A DNA stretch of 64,000 bases from Oscillospiraceae bacterium (GTDB lineage Bacteria; Bacillota; Clostridia; Oscillospirales; Oscillospiraceae), in the NCBI GenBank assembly GCA_017482385.1, contig JAFUNI010000012.1, positions 1 to 64,000 on the forward strand, in the 5' to 3' direction. Position 1 is the first letter of the stretch. Every line of letters begins with the position of its first letter. Shown piece after piece: positions 9,458 through 18,718 of the stretch. The notes under the pieces were generated by a model. It was not told where the DNA came from. It made no database searches and saw only the letters and a program-made list of their open reading frames with translations. A program made the position numbers and the translations under genes.

Positions 9458-10171
9458 TTAAGGCGATTTTGGTACGGTTTTTTCTCCCAAAAATGACGAT
9501 TGAACACTCAGTTTCACCCCTTCCTCGGGGAAGGTTTTGGATGCCTCATACCATTTGACGAAGTCCTGTTCCGGGACCACATAAACCTCTGTCCGCTCGG
9601 TCGGACCCTCTACACTACAGTGGTGATGCTGGCAGTATTTCGGGGCATCGTCGGTCATGACAAACAGAGCAATGGCATCCGTGATCTCGTTGGTCTCAAT
9701 GTTGTCGTGATCACGTTTCTTACGGTCGGGGTATCCCTGTGCGTATACATGACGGTAGATGATCACGCAGTCATCAAAGCGAACCGGGAATTCATTTTTG
9801 AAGAACCTCTCCAGTGCAGGATACAGTTGACCACGAATGTACTCGACACCGCCTTTTTCCTTTTTGGGCAGCATCCTGGGAAAGCGGACACAAAACCATC
9901 CTTCATCGGTATAACCGATTTCAAACGGCACTTCCTCAGACATGATTCGCTGCACCTCTTTCTTGGCATAAGGCAGACCGGTGTAAGTAGGAATTGCACG
10001 ATAACAAAGGGCAAGTGCCTCAGCATGACGGTAGTTTTCAAAGGCCAACATATTGGCCTCAGAGAGCATCCCGTACTCCTGCGCATATTGCATTTTGATC
10101 GTGCCGGCGTAAAGCTTGGGAAGAATCCGTAGGACTCTTCCTGTAACTTCGGTAAAGCTATTGGAATCCAT
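9458..10171 (-). CDS. DUF6100-like protein with a RusA-like acidic motif
   Basis: A 237-residue soluble protein behind a clear AGGAGG site. It resembles the DUF6100 proteins seen in Clostridia mobile elements. The segment RKKRDHDNIETNEITDAIA followed by a TDD pair resembles the acidic metal-binding pattern of RusA-type Holliday-junction resolvases (RxDxDN...DA). The Asp residues that would bind metal are present. Resolvase function is a hypothesis from this short pattern only. It lies in the transfer operon, 11 bp after the preceding gene. The 141 bases beyond its stop hold no gene I can see. Confidence 0.6.
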   Translation of the reverse strand: MDSNSFTEVTGRVLRILPKLYAGTIKMQYAQEYGMLSEANMLAFENYRHAEALALCYRAIPTYTGLPYAKKEVQRIMSEEVPFEIGYTDEGWFCVRFPRMLPKKEKGGVEYIRGQLYPALERFFKNEFPVRFDDCVIIYRHVYAQGYPDRKKRDHDNIETNEITDAIALFVMTDDAPKYCQHHHCSVEGPTERTEVYVVPEQDFVKWYEASKTFPEEGVKLSVQSSFLGEKTVPKSP

Positions 10172-10182
10172 TGTTGTTCCTC

Positions 10183-10701
10183 CTAAGCAGAATAGAAATT
10201 AACATTTGGAGCCTTTTTACCAGAGGGCTCCAGGGTCACGAATATGCACTTGGCATCCGGAAGCCAAACCGTTTCAGCGAAGTCCATATCCGGGACCACT
10301 ATCAGAAAAACCTTGTTTTTCTCGGGGTGGAGAAGATGTGTCAAATGCGCATCTTCATAGCCCAAGACAATGATCTCGTAAAAAGTTTTCTCCTGGACAA
10401 AGCGAATCTGGGAGGGGCTGTCCGCAATCTGATGGCTTCGGGGATCTATGTTCGCTATAAACTCAAGCAGTACATAAACCGCTTCGTGCATCTTAGGTAC
10501 GATGGTGCAATACCGATCAATGGCATAATATTTATGGTTCTCGATCATCGCGATTTTCCGGTAGCGGACAAGTCCATTCAGAATCCGGGTCACTGTATCA
10601 CTGGGCTTGTAATGCAGAAGCTTTCGGATCATCTCTCTGGACATTGGACCGTATTGGCTCAGCCAGCGGACGATCAGATGCTCTTCTTCTCGTAGTGCCA
10701 T
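10183..10701 (-). CDS. DUF5697-like winged-helix protein
   Basis: 172 residues starting MALREEE, with a weak GGAGAAAC site. Residues 1-65 form a winged helix (LIVRWLSQYGPMSREMIRKLL...VTRILNGLVRYRKIAMI). A beta-rich C-terminal half follows (FLIVVPDMDFAETVW, CIFVTLEP). It matches my recollection of DUF5697 proteins found beside VirB4 in clostridial conjugative elements. It probably binds DNA and may control or assist transfer. The family name is from memory. Confidence 0.6.
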   Translation of the reverse strand: MALREEEHLIVRWLSQYGPMSREMIRKLLHYKPSDTVTRILNGLVRYRKIAMIENHKYYAIDRYCTIVPKMHEAVYVLLEFIANIDPRSHQIADSPSQIRFVQEKTFYEIIVLGYEDAHLTHLLHPEKNKVFLIVVPDMDFAETVWLPDAKCIFVTLEPSGKKAPNVNFYSA

Positions 10702-10770
10702 AGTGTTTCTCCTTGTACTTATAAAGGGCGTTATACTCATAACGGGCTTTATGAGTACAACGCCCAAGGG

Positions 10771-13296
10771 TTAAGTTTGCTCCTTCTGCCGTTTGCGAAG
10801 GATGGCTTCCAGCTCAGCACGGTCAGTGGTAATCATCTCTTTCTCCTGCGCCGATGCCTTGATCACAACAGGAACCTTGTTGTTATTGCTGTGGATCAAT
10901 GCTTCACCTCGTTCGAACTGGGTGATCGACCGTACTTCCGTGTGGGTGAGCTTCAGCACATCTTTGACGTACTGGGCTTCATCCTGCTCCAAATTCAAGA
11001 TGATCTTGTTCTTGGAGTTATTGATGATGGCCCGTCCGTACTTGCCGTCGTCCAAGCTGAAGAAGTCGCTGAGGTCCTGGGTGGCTGCAATCGCTGCGCC
11101 ACCGTAGCCACGAATGACCTTGAAGATTTCCAAGCAGAACTCAGCGGCCATCCTGTTGGAGGAGGCACCAATGAGCTGCCAGATCTCATCGATCATAATG
11201 GCTTTCTTTTTCGTGCGGTCGGCCTTGATATTATCCCAGACATAATCCAGGGCAATCATCATACCGACGGGAAGTAGCTTGCCCTTCAGCTCCGACAGAT
11301 CCAGAACGATGTACTTATTCTTCAAGTCCACATTGGTCTGACGGTTGAAGCTCTGAGCAGAACCGGTAACGAAACGACTGACGATGGCAGCCACACGGGC
11401 CGTCATAGGATTATCCTGCAGGTGCTTATGAAGGTCGCCAAGAATCGGCATCTTCTTAAGCTTGGGAGGATAAACATTGGCATCGACATACAGCGAATTG
11501 TTATCGTGGGTGATACCGAAATCGTTGTAGGTCTTGATGAGGGCTTCATCCAGCATCTGCTCTTCCTCGTTTGTCATATCGGGAATGAGCAGGCTGAAGA
11601 AGATCATCAGCTGCTGGATCTTTCTGGCGAGCATCGAGTCCATATCGTTGTAGTCCACTTCATCGATCAGCTCCATCTCCGGGGAGATGGTGTGCCGGAT
11701 CTCCATCACATTGATGCAGTGCGGAGAGCCGGGGGCGATCTTGATGAACTCACCGCCGATCTTGCTGCAGGCCCGCTTGAACTCATGACCCTTGATGGGG
11801 GCTATGATATAGCATTGGATGCCGCGCATTCGCATTCGGAGCGCCAAAAGCTGGAGGGTGAAGGTCTTACCAGCACCAGAAGTGCCGCACATGGTAAGGT
11901 TTGCATTCTTGTTGATCTTCGTATTGAAGAGGTCAACAATACAGAGGGAGTTGTTATGCCGGTTGACGCCCAGCAATACGCCGGAGTCATCAGACATTTC
12001 AAAGCTTGTGAACATATAGGTAGAAGCCGCACCGCTGGTCAGCACATTGCGCTGGGTCTTTTTCACCAGCTTGGGACTGATCTGCAGGAACGGCATTACC
12101 GAGCGGAGTGCTTCTTCCTGTTGGAAACGGCATTCACTGAGGTACATATCCATCGACTTGAGCATATCGATCATCTGCTGCTTACGCCACAGAAGCTCAT
12201 CGTAGGTTCTGGCCGATACTGTCACGAAAACGGACATATAGAACAGATCCTCGTTGTGGTTAGCGATACCGTTTTTGATGTAGTAGCCGGCTTGGATGGA
12301 GTTGGTAAGCTCTTCGTAGTCAGTACTGGTATCGTGCATACCCTTGAGCTTGGTGCGATTCAAGCGGATGCGCTGTGCCACCTTGTCAATGGTCTTGCTT
12401 CGGTTTTCGCGATGCAGGTGCACATCAATATCAACACCTTCGCCGGCATTGATAAGGCTGGACATCCAGCCGCCCCGGACGCGGTTGGGATAACCGTCGC
12501 CTTTAATATACAGGAAGCAGTAGTACCTGCCGTCCATGATGATGTAATTATGGTGGGTCAGATCCAAGCCTCTGGGGGCAATGAAATGACGAACAGGGAT
12601 CTGCGGGATGGGATCAATACCGATCACCTTACCCTTGGATGCCATCGCATCCACGATCACACGGTTGACCCGGTCCGTAAAAGGCTCATCTACGCAGGAT
12701 CTGCGGTTAAAGAACATATACAGGATCTCAGCAGTTGCTTCGTCTGGGTTCTTAGGCTGCAGGATGTTGTTGCCGCACTGCATGAAGTAGGCCCGGGCAT
12801 TCTGCTCGGCACTGACCAGCATGCTGTAGATTTTGGAATAGTCATCTGACTCGTTCCTGCCGATGGCCTCATACTGGAAAATCAAAAAGAAACGCCGCGT
12901 CAGCGCTTCTCGGGATCCCACATCCTTAATTAGCCGGATGTAATCTTCACTAAGCTCTTTACACTGTTCGTTGTCCTCCTCGGACATCTCCTGACGCAGC
13001 ATTGCAATATGCTTGTCAGAATCAGCCTTGCGGGTAATAGACTTGAACTGCAGGCGCATAGGTGAGATCTTCAGCCAACTGGCGAAGGAGGATAGGATGT
13101 TGTACTGCTCCTCAGAGGATCGGAGCATAAAGTTGATGGGTTCGATTTCAAGGATCTTCACATAACGGCCGTCGGTGGTCTCCACGATGCCGTTTCGGAT
13201 ATCTTTGACCGGGAGGAAAGGCTGGACAAACTCAAGCTTTTCCGGCTTATTTCTTTTTGCCTTTTTTGCCCGGGTTTTTGAGTTGTTTTGGGTCAT
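10771..13296 (-). CDS. VirB4/TraE-type conjugation ATPase
   Basis: An 841-residue cytoplasmic ATPase that energises assembly and operation of the type IV secretion channel. The N-terminal 380 residues form the VirB4 N-domain (FLPVKDIRNGIVETTDGRY near the start). Walker A is GTSGAGKT (471-478) and Walker B is IMIDE (700-704), followed by WQLIG. The ATG at 13296 lies inside the end of prgI, with AGGAGG 13 bases upstream, a rather long spacing. The overlap suggests translational coupling. Length and motifs fit full-length family members. Confidence 0.95.
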   Translation of the reverse strand: MTQNNSKTRAKKAKRNKPEKLEFVQPFLPVKDIRNGIVETTDGRYVKILEIEPINFMLRSSEEQYNILSSFASWLKISPMRLQFKSITRKADSDKHIAMLRQEMSEEDNEQCKELSEDYIRLIKDVGSREALTRRFFLIFQYEAIGRNESDDYSKIYSMLVSAEQNARAYFMQCGNNILQPKNPDEATAEILYMFFNRRSCVDEPFTDRVNRVIVDAMASKGKVIGIDPIPQIPVRHFIAPRGLDLTHHNYIIMDGRYYCFLYIKGDGYPNRVRGGWMSSLINAGEGVDIDVHLHRENRSKTIDKVAQRIRLNRTKLKGMHDTSTDYEELTNSIQAGYYIKNGIANHNEDLFYMSVFVTVSARTYDELLWRKQQMIDMLKSMDMYLSECRFQQEEALRSVMPFLQISPKLVKKTQRNVLTSGAASTYMFTSFEMSDDSGVLLGVNRHNNSLCIVDLFNTKINKNANLTMCGTSGAGKTFTLQLLALRMRMRGIQCYIIAPIKGHEFKRACSKIGGEFIKIAPGSPHCINVMEIRHTISPEMELIDEVDYNDMDSMLARKIQQLMIFFSLLIPDMTNEEEQMLDEALIKTYNDFGITHDNNSLYVDANVYPPKLKKMPILGDLHKHLQDNPMTARVAAIVSRFVTGSAQSFNRQTNVDLKNKYIVLDLSELKGKLLPVGMMIALDYVWDNIKADRTKKKAIMIDEIWQLIGASSNRMAAEFCLEIFKVIRGYGGAAIAATQDLSDFFSLDDGKYGRAIINNSKNKIILNLEQDEAQYVKDVLKLTHTEVRSITQFERGEALIHSNNNKVPVVIKASAQEKEMITTDRAELEAILRKRQKEQT

Positions 13297-13615
13297 ACTT
13301 ATAACCAATCCTCCTGAAGTGTAATTTCCGCCGGCCAAACCAGAAGGAGACGATATGCCCCAGATACTGAAGCAGGGAGTCTCCGTCAATGCCCATAACA
13401 GCAACCACAGCCAACGGAATTAGGGTGACAGTCATCACAACGATGCGGATTGTCGTGGACATTGGAATCCACATCAGCTCCGGATAACCAAGTAGGATCA
13501 CTAAGAAGACAGCCTCGATGGCATTGCGGGTCTCCACCATGCCGCCGAGGAGCTTTCCGGAATCCGTGTAGTTCGCCGGAATGGCATACACATTGCTGAA
13601 TTCCTTTTCTTCCAT
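13247..13615 (-). CDS. PrgI-family membrane protein of the conjugation channel
   Basis: A 122-residue protein with two membrane spans in the middle (AVFLVILLGYPELMWI and IRIVVMTVTLIPLAVVAVMG) and a strongly basic C-terminal tail ending KKGKKK. PrgI proteins are VirB3-like inner-membrane partners always placed just before VirB4, as here. The ATG at 13615 with AGG seven bases upstream is preferred. A TTG at 13621 that overlaps the upstream TGA is possible. Confidence 0.85.
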   Translation of the reverse strand: MEEKEFSNVYAIPANYTDSGKLLGGMVETRNAIEAVFLVILLGYPELMWIPMSTTIRIVVMTVTLIPLAVVAVMGIDGDSLLQYLGHIVSFWFGRRKLHFRRIGYKYDPKQLKNPGKKGKKK

Positions 13616-13617
13616 AC

Positions 13618-13833
13618 TCAACCTACTTCAACAACGGGGGTAGTCTCAATGCTGAGGATCTGCCAACAAGGGATATGCAGCTGAATACCGGAATCGTGGT
13701 TGATAGTCAGCAGATCACCCTGTTTCAGATCCTTCAGCTTTGTAACAACACGGTCCGCTTCTACTTCAAAGAACTCTTCGCCCTTAATGTAGGAGCCACC
13801 GATGAGATTGATTCTGTAGCTGGATCTAAGCAT
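13618..13833 (-). CDS. small transfer-operon protein, paralogue of the next gene
   Basis: A 71-residue soluble protein beginning MLRSSYRINLIGGSYI. The start is supported by GGAAGTG eight bases upstream. Its N-terminus matches the upstream 71-residue protein (YRIHLIGGRTI). Both then carry a predicted beta-strand array ending in a hydrophobic ILSI or ILYI segment. The pair is therefore a tandem duplication. No function is known to me. The location between the wall hydrolase and PrgI is within the secretion operon. Confidence 0.65.
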   Translation of the reverse strand: MLRSSYRINLIGGSYIKGEEFFEVEADRVVTKLKDLKQGDLLTINHDSGIQLHIPCWQILSIETTPVVEVG

Positions 13834-13871
13834 TTTTATCACTTCCTTTATTCGATGGGATGTACCGGAGG

Positions 13872-14087
13872 TCATTCTTCCACTGACTCCCCGGTTGAGA
13901 TGTACAGGATATTGCGTGCAGGGATAAAAGCGCGGCTGGTCTCGGGAGTTCCAACAACCAGAATGTCGTCTGGTTTACAGCGCCAAAAACGGTTGTGAAG
14001 ATACGTGTCCACAGGACCATTGCACTCTTCACGAACAAGGATCGTGCGACCACCAATCAGGTGGATTCGATAGTCTTGGATGTGCAT
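13872..14087 (-). CDS. small transfer-operon protein, paralogue of the previous gene
   Basis: A 71-residue soluble protein beginning MHIQDYRIHLIGGRTI, with GGAAGGTAG just ahead of the ATG. It shares the opening YRI(H/N)LIGG motif and length with its downstream neighbour. The shared core (DDILVV versus GDLLTI, then ILYIST versus ILSIET) suggests a small beta-barrel-like fold. It follows the NlpC-3D hydrolase stop by three bases, so it is certainly in the same operon. Function unknown. Confidence 0.65.
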   Translation of the reverse strand: MHIQDYRIHLIGGRTILVREECNGPVDTYLHNRFWRCKPDDILVVGTPETSRAFIPARNILYISTGESVEE

Positions 14088-14090
14088 ATG

Positions 14091-16124
14091 CTACCTTCCT
14101 ATTCGATAGATGTATGCGGTGGTGTCATAGCGACCCAACCGCAGAGCTTCATTGTGGTCTGGGACGAAGATGTCCACACGACCAATATCGTTTTCGATCC
14201 CGGACCCGCCCCGATCTTCAACAGTATACATGATGCCATTGATCATGATCTGGGTGCCGAAGGGATAATAGCTGGACATGGCAACCATTCCGCGCTGCAC
14301 ATTTTTGCCACTGGCAGTGATGCCTTGGGCATTTTCTCCGCAGCATTTGGTGCACGCACAGTAGTGGGTCACATTCACCTGCAGGGCATACAACGGCTTG
14401 CCGTAAGCAGTGGAGCCTACCGGTTGATCGAAGTCCACATTCTTGGGACGACGTAACCGTAAGGATCCTTCGTAGCTGGGCGAGTTAAATACAACGCCGG
14501 TACCGCCAGCGGAGTGGACCCACATTCGGGTTCCGTCCTCAGCATAGCCTGCAAAGATCAGCACATGGTTCCAACCGGACCCATCGCTTTCCATCAGGAA
14601 GCCTAAATCTCCGGGAAGCAGCTCGTCAGCGGTGATTGCTTCTGAGTTTTCCCATTGGCCGCCGGTACCTGCCTGGAGGCTGATGCCCAGGGCAGTTTTG
14701 TAGGTCCAGTCAGAAAAACCGGAGCAATCCAGGCCAAAGGGCCGAATCGTTCCGGAGGAACTGGAGCCTGCTGCTGTGACCAACTTGGGAGTATTCCACT
14801 CATCATTCCAACCTGCAGCACTCTTGCCACCCCAGAAGTAGGGCACCTTGCCAACCAGCGCAAGGCCGGTGGTGATGATGTGCTTTCGGGTGGCATTACA
14901 ATTCTGCATATTGACAAAGGCAATCAGCTCCGCATCGGTAAGAGGCACTACAGATCCGCTTCCGAGCGTTCCATAGATAGTCATCTTCAGCGAGTTGGAC
15001 ATGTTCTGGGTTACTTCTCCATAGGTGATTGTCGAACCCGGATACTGTGCAGTCATATCGATGCCAAACGCGGCGGCGATCACGCTGTTGTCAAAGGGAT
15101 GAATGGTGCACTCCACATACTTGATAGTCTCAGTGGTGGGCTCTAAGGTTTCTTCGCCATCTGCTTCATAGTAGGTGGCGCTCCTTGTGCCGGAAATTGA
15201 CCCATTAGAATAGGTTGGCACCGTAACCGTCACAGCTTTGTACTTGGGTACAGTAACAGCGGTTTCCGACTCCAGGACCTCATCCGGCAGGTAGTAGGTT
15301 CGCTGTTCTGTGGTGTAGGTATAGCGGGTAACGCCATTGACAATTCCGTTCACCTGCACAGATGTAACCACGGTTACCGTTACCTCTTTATATGTAGAAT
15401 AGGTAACCGGAACGATTTGCTCCATCTCCTTCTCTACAGAGGTCACCGGAAACATCTGCCCGGTAGTGCCGCCCAGCTTGCTGAGCATATCCGAAGAGTT
15501 GGTATTCTGTTGTTGGAGGGATGCGGAGTAAGCCGCCAGAATGTAGCTGACATCATAGCCGGCAGAACTCTGGGCGTAATTGGCCAAGGCTTGCATAGAC
15601 AGATCATAGTCATATCCGCCATCCTGAATAATGGTTTCCACCGAGACCAATGCCTGGTCATAACCGGTATCCACAACAGCGGTAACCTCATCCGTCAGCT
15701 CATCATAGGCTACAACGACCGAGGCATTCTCCGTGGAAAAGGCAGGTTCACTCCCGCCAGTTTTGATATAGTCCCAGATGATACTGGGAAGGGATGCGAT
15801 CATCACGATCAGAAAGAGCAGCACAAGGCATATGCAAATCAGAATCTTAAACAGCGTATGCCGCAGTGCCCAAGCAGCCGAAAGGATCGCACCCCAGGGA
15901 CCGCCGGCTGCGGTACCGGCTGCAATTTCAGCAACCGCTTTTCCGCCTTCCACACCGGCTTGCACCGTTGCGGCAGCTGCGTTGGCAGTTGCTTCCGCGC
16001 CTTTTACTGCGGCTTGCTTGGCGGCCTCTTTTGAGAATTGTTTTGCTGCTTGAGCGGCTTTTCCGGCAGCTTGACCAAAATTATCTTGGCCATCTCCCAT
16101 TTGCTGCTTAGCCGGCTCGGACAT
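14091..16124 (-). CDS. membrane-anchored cell-wall hydrolase with NlpC/P60 and 3D domains
   Basis: 677 residues starting MSEPAKQQ behind AGGAGGTGA. An Ala/Lys-rich cytoplasmic N-terminus leads to one membrane span (91-113). Residues about 120-400 form an extracellular domain of unknown fold. Residues about 415-560 are an NlpC/P60 cysteine peptidase with Cys467 (GLDCSGFSDW) and His520 (WNHVLIFAG). Residues 582-677 are a 3D domain (YCACTKCCG, then DIGRVDIFVPDH), named for its conserved aspartates. Conjugative elements of Gram-positives encode such enzymes (CwlT/TcpG types) to open the peptidoglycan for the secretion channel. NlpC plus 3D is an unusual pairing compared with the common SLT plus NlpC. 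Confidence 0.85.
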   Translation of the reverse strand: MSEPAKQQMGDGQDNFGQAAGKAAQAAKQFSKEAAKQAAVKGAEATANAAAATVQAGVEGGKAVAEIAAGTAAGGPWGAILSAAWALRHTLFKILICICLVLLFLIVMIASLPSIIWDYIKTGGSEPAFSTENASVVVAYDELTDEVTAVVDTGYDQALVSVETIIQDGGYDYDLSMQALANYAQSSAGYDVSYILAAYSASLQQQNTNSSDMLSKLGGTTGQMFPVTSVEKEMEQIVPVTYSTYKEVTVTVVTSVQVNGIVNGVTRYTYTTEQRTYYLPDEVLESETAVTVPKYKAVTVTVPTYSNGSISGTRSATYYEADGEETLEPTTETIKYVECTIHPFDNSVIAAAFGIDMTAQYPGSTITYGEVTQNMSNSLKMTIYGTLGSGSVVPLTDAELIAFVNMQNCNATRKHIITTGLALVGKVPYFWGGKSAAGWNDEWNTPKLVTAAGSSSSGTIRPFGLDCSGFSDWTYKTALGISLQAGTGGQWENSEAITADELLPGDLGFLMESDGSGWNHVLIFAGYAEDGTRMWVHSAGGTGVVFNSPSYEGSLRLRRPKNVDFDQPVGSTAYGKPLYALQVNVTHYCACTKCCGENAQGITASGKNVQRGMVAMSSYYPFGTQIMINGIMYTVEDRGGSGIENDIGRVDIFVPDHNEALRLGRYDTTAYIYRIGR

Positions 16125-16195
16125 TGGAATCACCTCCTGTGAAACCGGGGAAATGGAAAACGGCCATGACTGCAATAACAATCATGGCCGCATCC

Positions 16196-18682
16196 TTATT
16201 GTTTTCTTCTTGGGGGCTTGCGTTCAATGTCGCCACGCTTCTCCGGTTCGGAGTATCTGGCGGGTGTTTGCTTGTAGCGAACTGTTTCCACAGTCTCGGT
16301 ACGAAGCTTGTCACCGTCATAGACCGCGTGCCCTTGCTCGTAGACGGGCCGGCGTTCCACTGCCGCTTCACCACGGATCGCATACCACTGGCTCCCGTGA
16401 GCATCTTCAAAGACTTGATAGTCTCCTCGGGGTGCAGCGAATTGCGCCGTGTCGTAAAAGCGGGTGCCGGAGCCGTCCTCATGTCGAACCTCGAAGTGAC
16501 CGTCCTGGCGATGAGATCCATCCACCTGATAGACCTGCTCACCATAGCCAGGCATGAAGTTCTGGAAGGTCGCCTGGTTGTAGCTTTCAGCGGCATCACC
16601 AGATTCAAACTGAGGCACATCTGCGTGCTGCTGCATAGCGTACCAGTCCACACCGTTAGCAGACTGCATAACCGTATGGGGTGCATCAGGCTCCTGGAAG
16701 TAGGCACTGTTGTACCACAGGGTATTACCACCGTCCGGTGTGCTTGCCTCAATAACACCTTCATCCACTGTACGCAGAGAGGTGCCTTCGGGCGCACTGG
16801 GGAATGTTGCCGCAACCAGAGGCGCTTCGGAATAGAATCCGGAGTATCCACCATCTGCAGAACCATATCCACCGGAGCCATCCATAGGCTCTTCGCCGTG
16901 GTAAGGAACACCACCGACAAAGCCGCCGCTCTGAGATACCTCGGGGAAATCTTCTCCAGCTGCAACACCGGCAACGGCCGCACCGTCAATAACCTCTGTA
17001 CCTCCTGCCACAACCGTCGTTCCGGGAATGAATACATCGCCCGGATCTCCGCTGATCTGAGGTGCTTCAGAGGATACGCTGATAGGAGTGCCGTCCATAC
17101 CACCGGGATCCAGATGTGTGTCTCCACCAACAGGCGTACCGGACATTCCGCCGCCTGCAGGATCGACGGGTACACCGTCTCCTGCAGAAGTTCCCGCACC
17201 TTGCGGTGCATCTGCTGCCATACCGTTGAATACGGGTGCATCGTAGAAAGCACCACGACCTTCACCGCTGGCCATCTGATACCACTGACTTCCATCAGAA
17301 GCAGTAACAACACTGTGAGGTACATCCGGCTTCTCGTACTGAGCCGAGCTGTACATATCCACAGAGGATTGCTTTCCGTCCGGAGAGATCGCCGTAGTAC
17401 TGATGTGTCCACCGGTGATCTGGGTTCCCTGGAGTTGGAAGCCTTGCATCTGGGGCATATAGTTGCTGAGACTGCGATCTGCAATGTCTCCCGCAATCGT
17501 GCCGGATGCATTGGGTGCTCTGGTTGCCACAGAGGAGATGGAATTGCTGTTCAGGGTCGCACCGTTTCTTGCGGCAATGCCACCAAAGGCACGGCCCACA
17601 AAACCGGCACCACCGCTGAAGCCCATTCGCTGACCGCCTTGTACGACAGCATCTCGGACATAAGAGTTGGGGCTGAATCTGTTCGCAAAGCCCTGTGCAA
17701 AGCCAGCTGCAGCGGCACCGGTTCCGGTTGCAACGCTTCCGCCAGCTCTGCCAAACATATTACCGGCACTGCGAGCAGCACCGCCGCCTACACCAGTGAT
17801 CACACGGGCAGCCATTAGCAGTTCCATACCCATGCCGCTTCCGGTCTGGGCCACGTTCAGGCCAATAGCACCCAAGTAACTGTCAAACTTCTGTGCACAC
17901 TTCAGATATGCAATGGCACAGAACAGCCACAGGAAGATGCTGCCTTTACCAGTAGTCAAAGCGCCGCCATTGGCAATGTACTGTCCCACAGAGGAAGAGA
18001 ATCCACGAAGGAACCATACATTCAAAACCAGCAGCAGGAGCTGAGAGCCTACCATACGGCACCAGGACTTGAACACAGGGTTTGTTGCCTTGGAGGCGCC
18101 CATGGAGAACGCCAGAGGAGAGGTGTAGCACAGCACACCCACAACGATGTACCGCTCTACCGTCTCGAGCAGGAGCTTGAAATAGTTCCAGCCCAGGGCG
18201 ATCTCCAAAATGAGGACCAGGATCATGCCCACCACACTGACCACCGCTATGATTGAGGTTAGTCCGTTGGTAAGGGCTTGTTCCACGCCGGCGAAGGTGA
18301 AATCCGAAGCCGTCATGGTAATGTCCATGAGCGCGGTATAGGGTGCTCTGGCTATTGTCAGACACACCGAGAAAATGGGTTTGGCATAGCCGATCAGGAA
18401 CGCAAACAGTGCGCCTCGGACCAATAGGTGCCACGGATTCTCCGCCTCAGTAATTGGGCCTCCGAACGCTCGGAATAGCTGCCAGACGGTGATCAGTATC
18501 AAGATCGCCCAGGCAGTAACCTGCATTACATCGTAGGCCTTCGTTACGAAGGGGAAGTACTCCTCCATAGCTGTCATGTCGGTGCCCAGTGCTTCAAGGA
18601 ACAGGCCGGACACCGCATCCATCAGCTGAGAGACAATACTTGCGATCCAGCCGACAATGCCTTCGAATATCCAGTCAAGCAT
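16196..18682 (-). CDS. TrbL/VirB6-like channel protein with a long repetitive C-terminal tail
   Basis: 828 residues behind GGAGGTGAAAA. The first 290 residues contain about six to eight membrane spans and the TrbL/VirB6-like core (LVRGALFAFLIGYAKPIF, ALGWNYFKLLLETVERYIVVG, WCRMVGSQLLLLVLNVWFLRG). Residues 300-390 are Gly/Ala rich. Residues about 430-790 are hydrophilic and carry repeated modules with a WYxM/I core (DGSQWYQM, NGVDWYAM, HGSQWYAI), each preceded by a YDxAxF-like segment. The channel role is a family-level statement. The tail is not typical of TrbL and could be a cytoplasmic scaffold; that is inference. The gene is second in the transfer operon. Confidence 0.8.
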   Translation of the reverse strand: MLDWIFEGIVGWIASIVSQLMDAVSGLFLEALGTDMTAMEEYFPFVTKAYDVMQVTAWAILILITVWQLFRAFGGPITEAENPWHLLVRGALFAFLIGYAKPIFSVCLTIARAPYTALMDITMTASDFTFAGVEQALTNGLTSIIAVVSVVGMILVLILEIALGWNYFKLLLETVERYIVVGVLCYTSPLAFSMGASKATNPVFKSWCRMVGSQLLLLVLNVWFLRGFSSSVGQYIANGGALTTGKGSIFLWLFCAIAYLKCAQKFDSYLGAIGLNVAQTGSGMGMELLMAARVITGVGGGAARSAGNMFGRAGGSVATGTGAAAAGFAQGFANRFSPNSYVRDAVVQGGQRMGFSGGAGFVGRAFGGIAARNGATLNSNSISSVATRAPNASGTIAGDIADRSLSNYMPQMQGFQLQGTQITGGHISTTAISPDGKQSSVDMYSSAQYEKPDVPHSVVTASDGSQWYQMASGEGRGAFYDAPVFNGMAADAPQGAGTSAGDGVPVDPAGGGMSGTPVGGDTHLDPGGMDGTPISVSSEAPQISGDPGDVFIPGTTVVAGGTEVIDGAAVAGVAAGEDFPEVSQSGGFVGGVPYHGEEPMDGSGGYGSADGGYSGFYSEAPLVAATFPSAPEGTSLRTVDEGVIEASTPDGGNTLWYNSAYFQEPDAPHTVMQSANGVDWYAMQQHADVPQFESGDAAESYNQATFQNFMPGYGEQVYQVDGSHRQDGHFEVRHEDGSGTRFYDTAQFAAPRGDYQVFEDAHGSQWYAIRGEAAVERRPVYEQGHAVYDGDKLRTETVETVRYKQTPARYSEPEKRGDIERKPPRRKQ

Positions 18683-18718
18683 CGGTTTTCACCTCCATCC
18701 TTGCTTGACACGGATCGT

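Noticed and set aside
11422-12849. Plus-strand frame of about 475 codons opposite virB4
   Set aside because: Antisense shadow of a gene with clear Walker motifs. Its composition (Val/His/Leu rich) is typical of reverse frames.
16124-17818. Plus-strand frame opposite the TrbL-like gene
   Set aside because: Low-complexity Arg/Ser/Cys-rich translation with no ribosome site, produced by the repetitive tail on the other strand.
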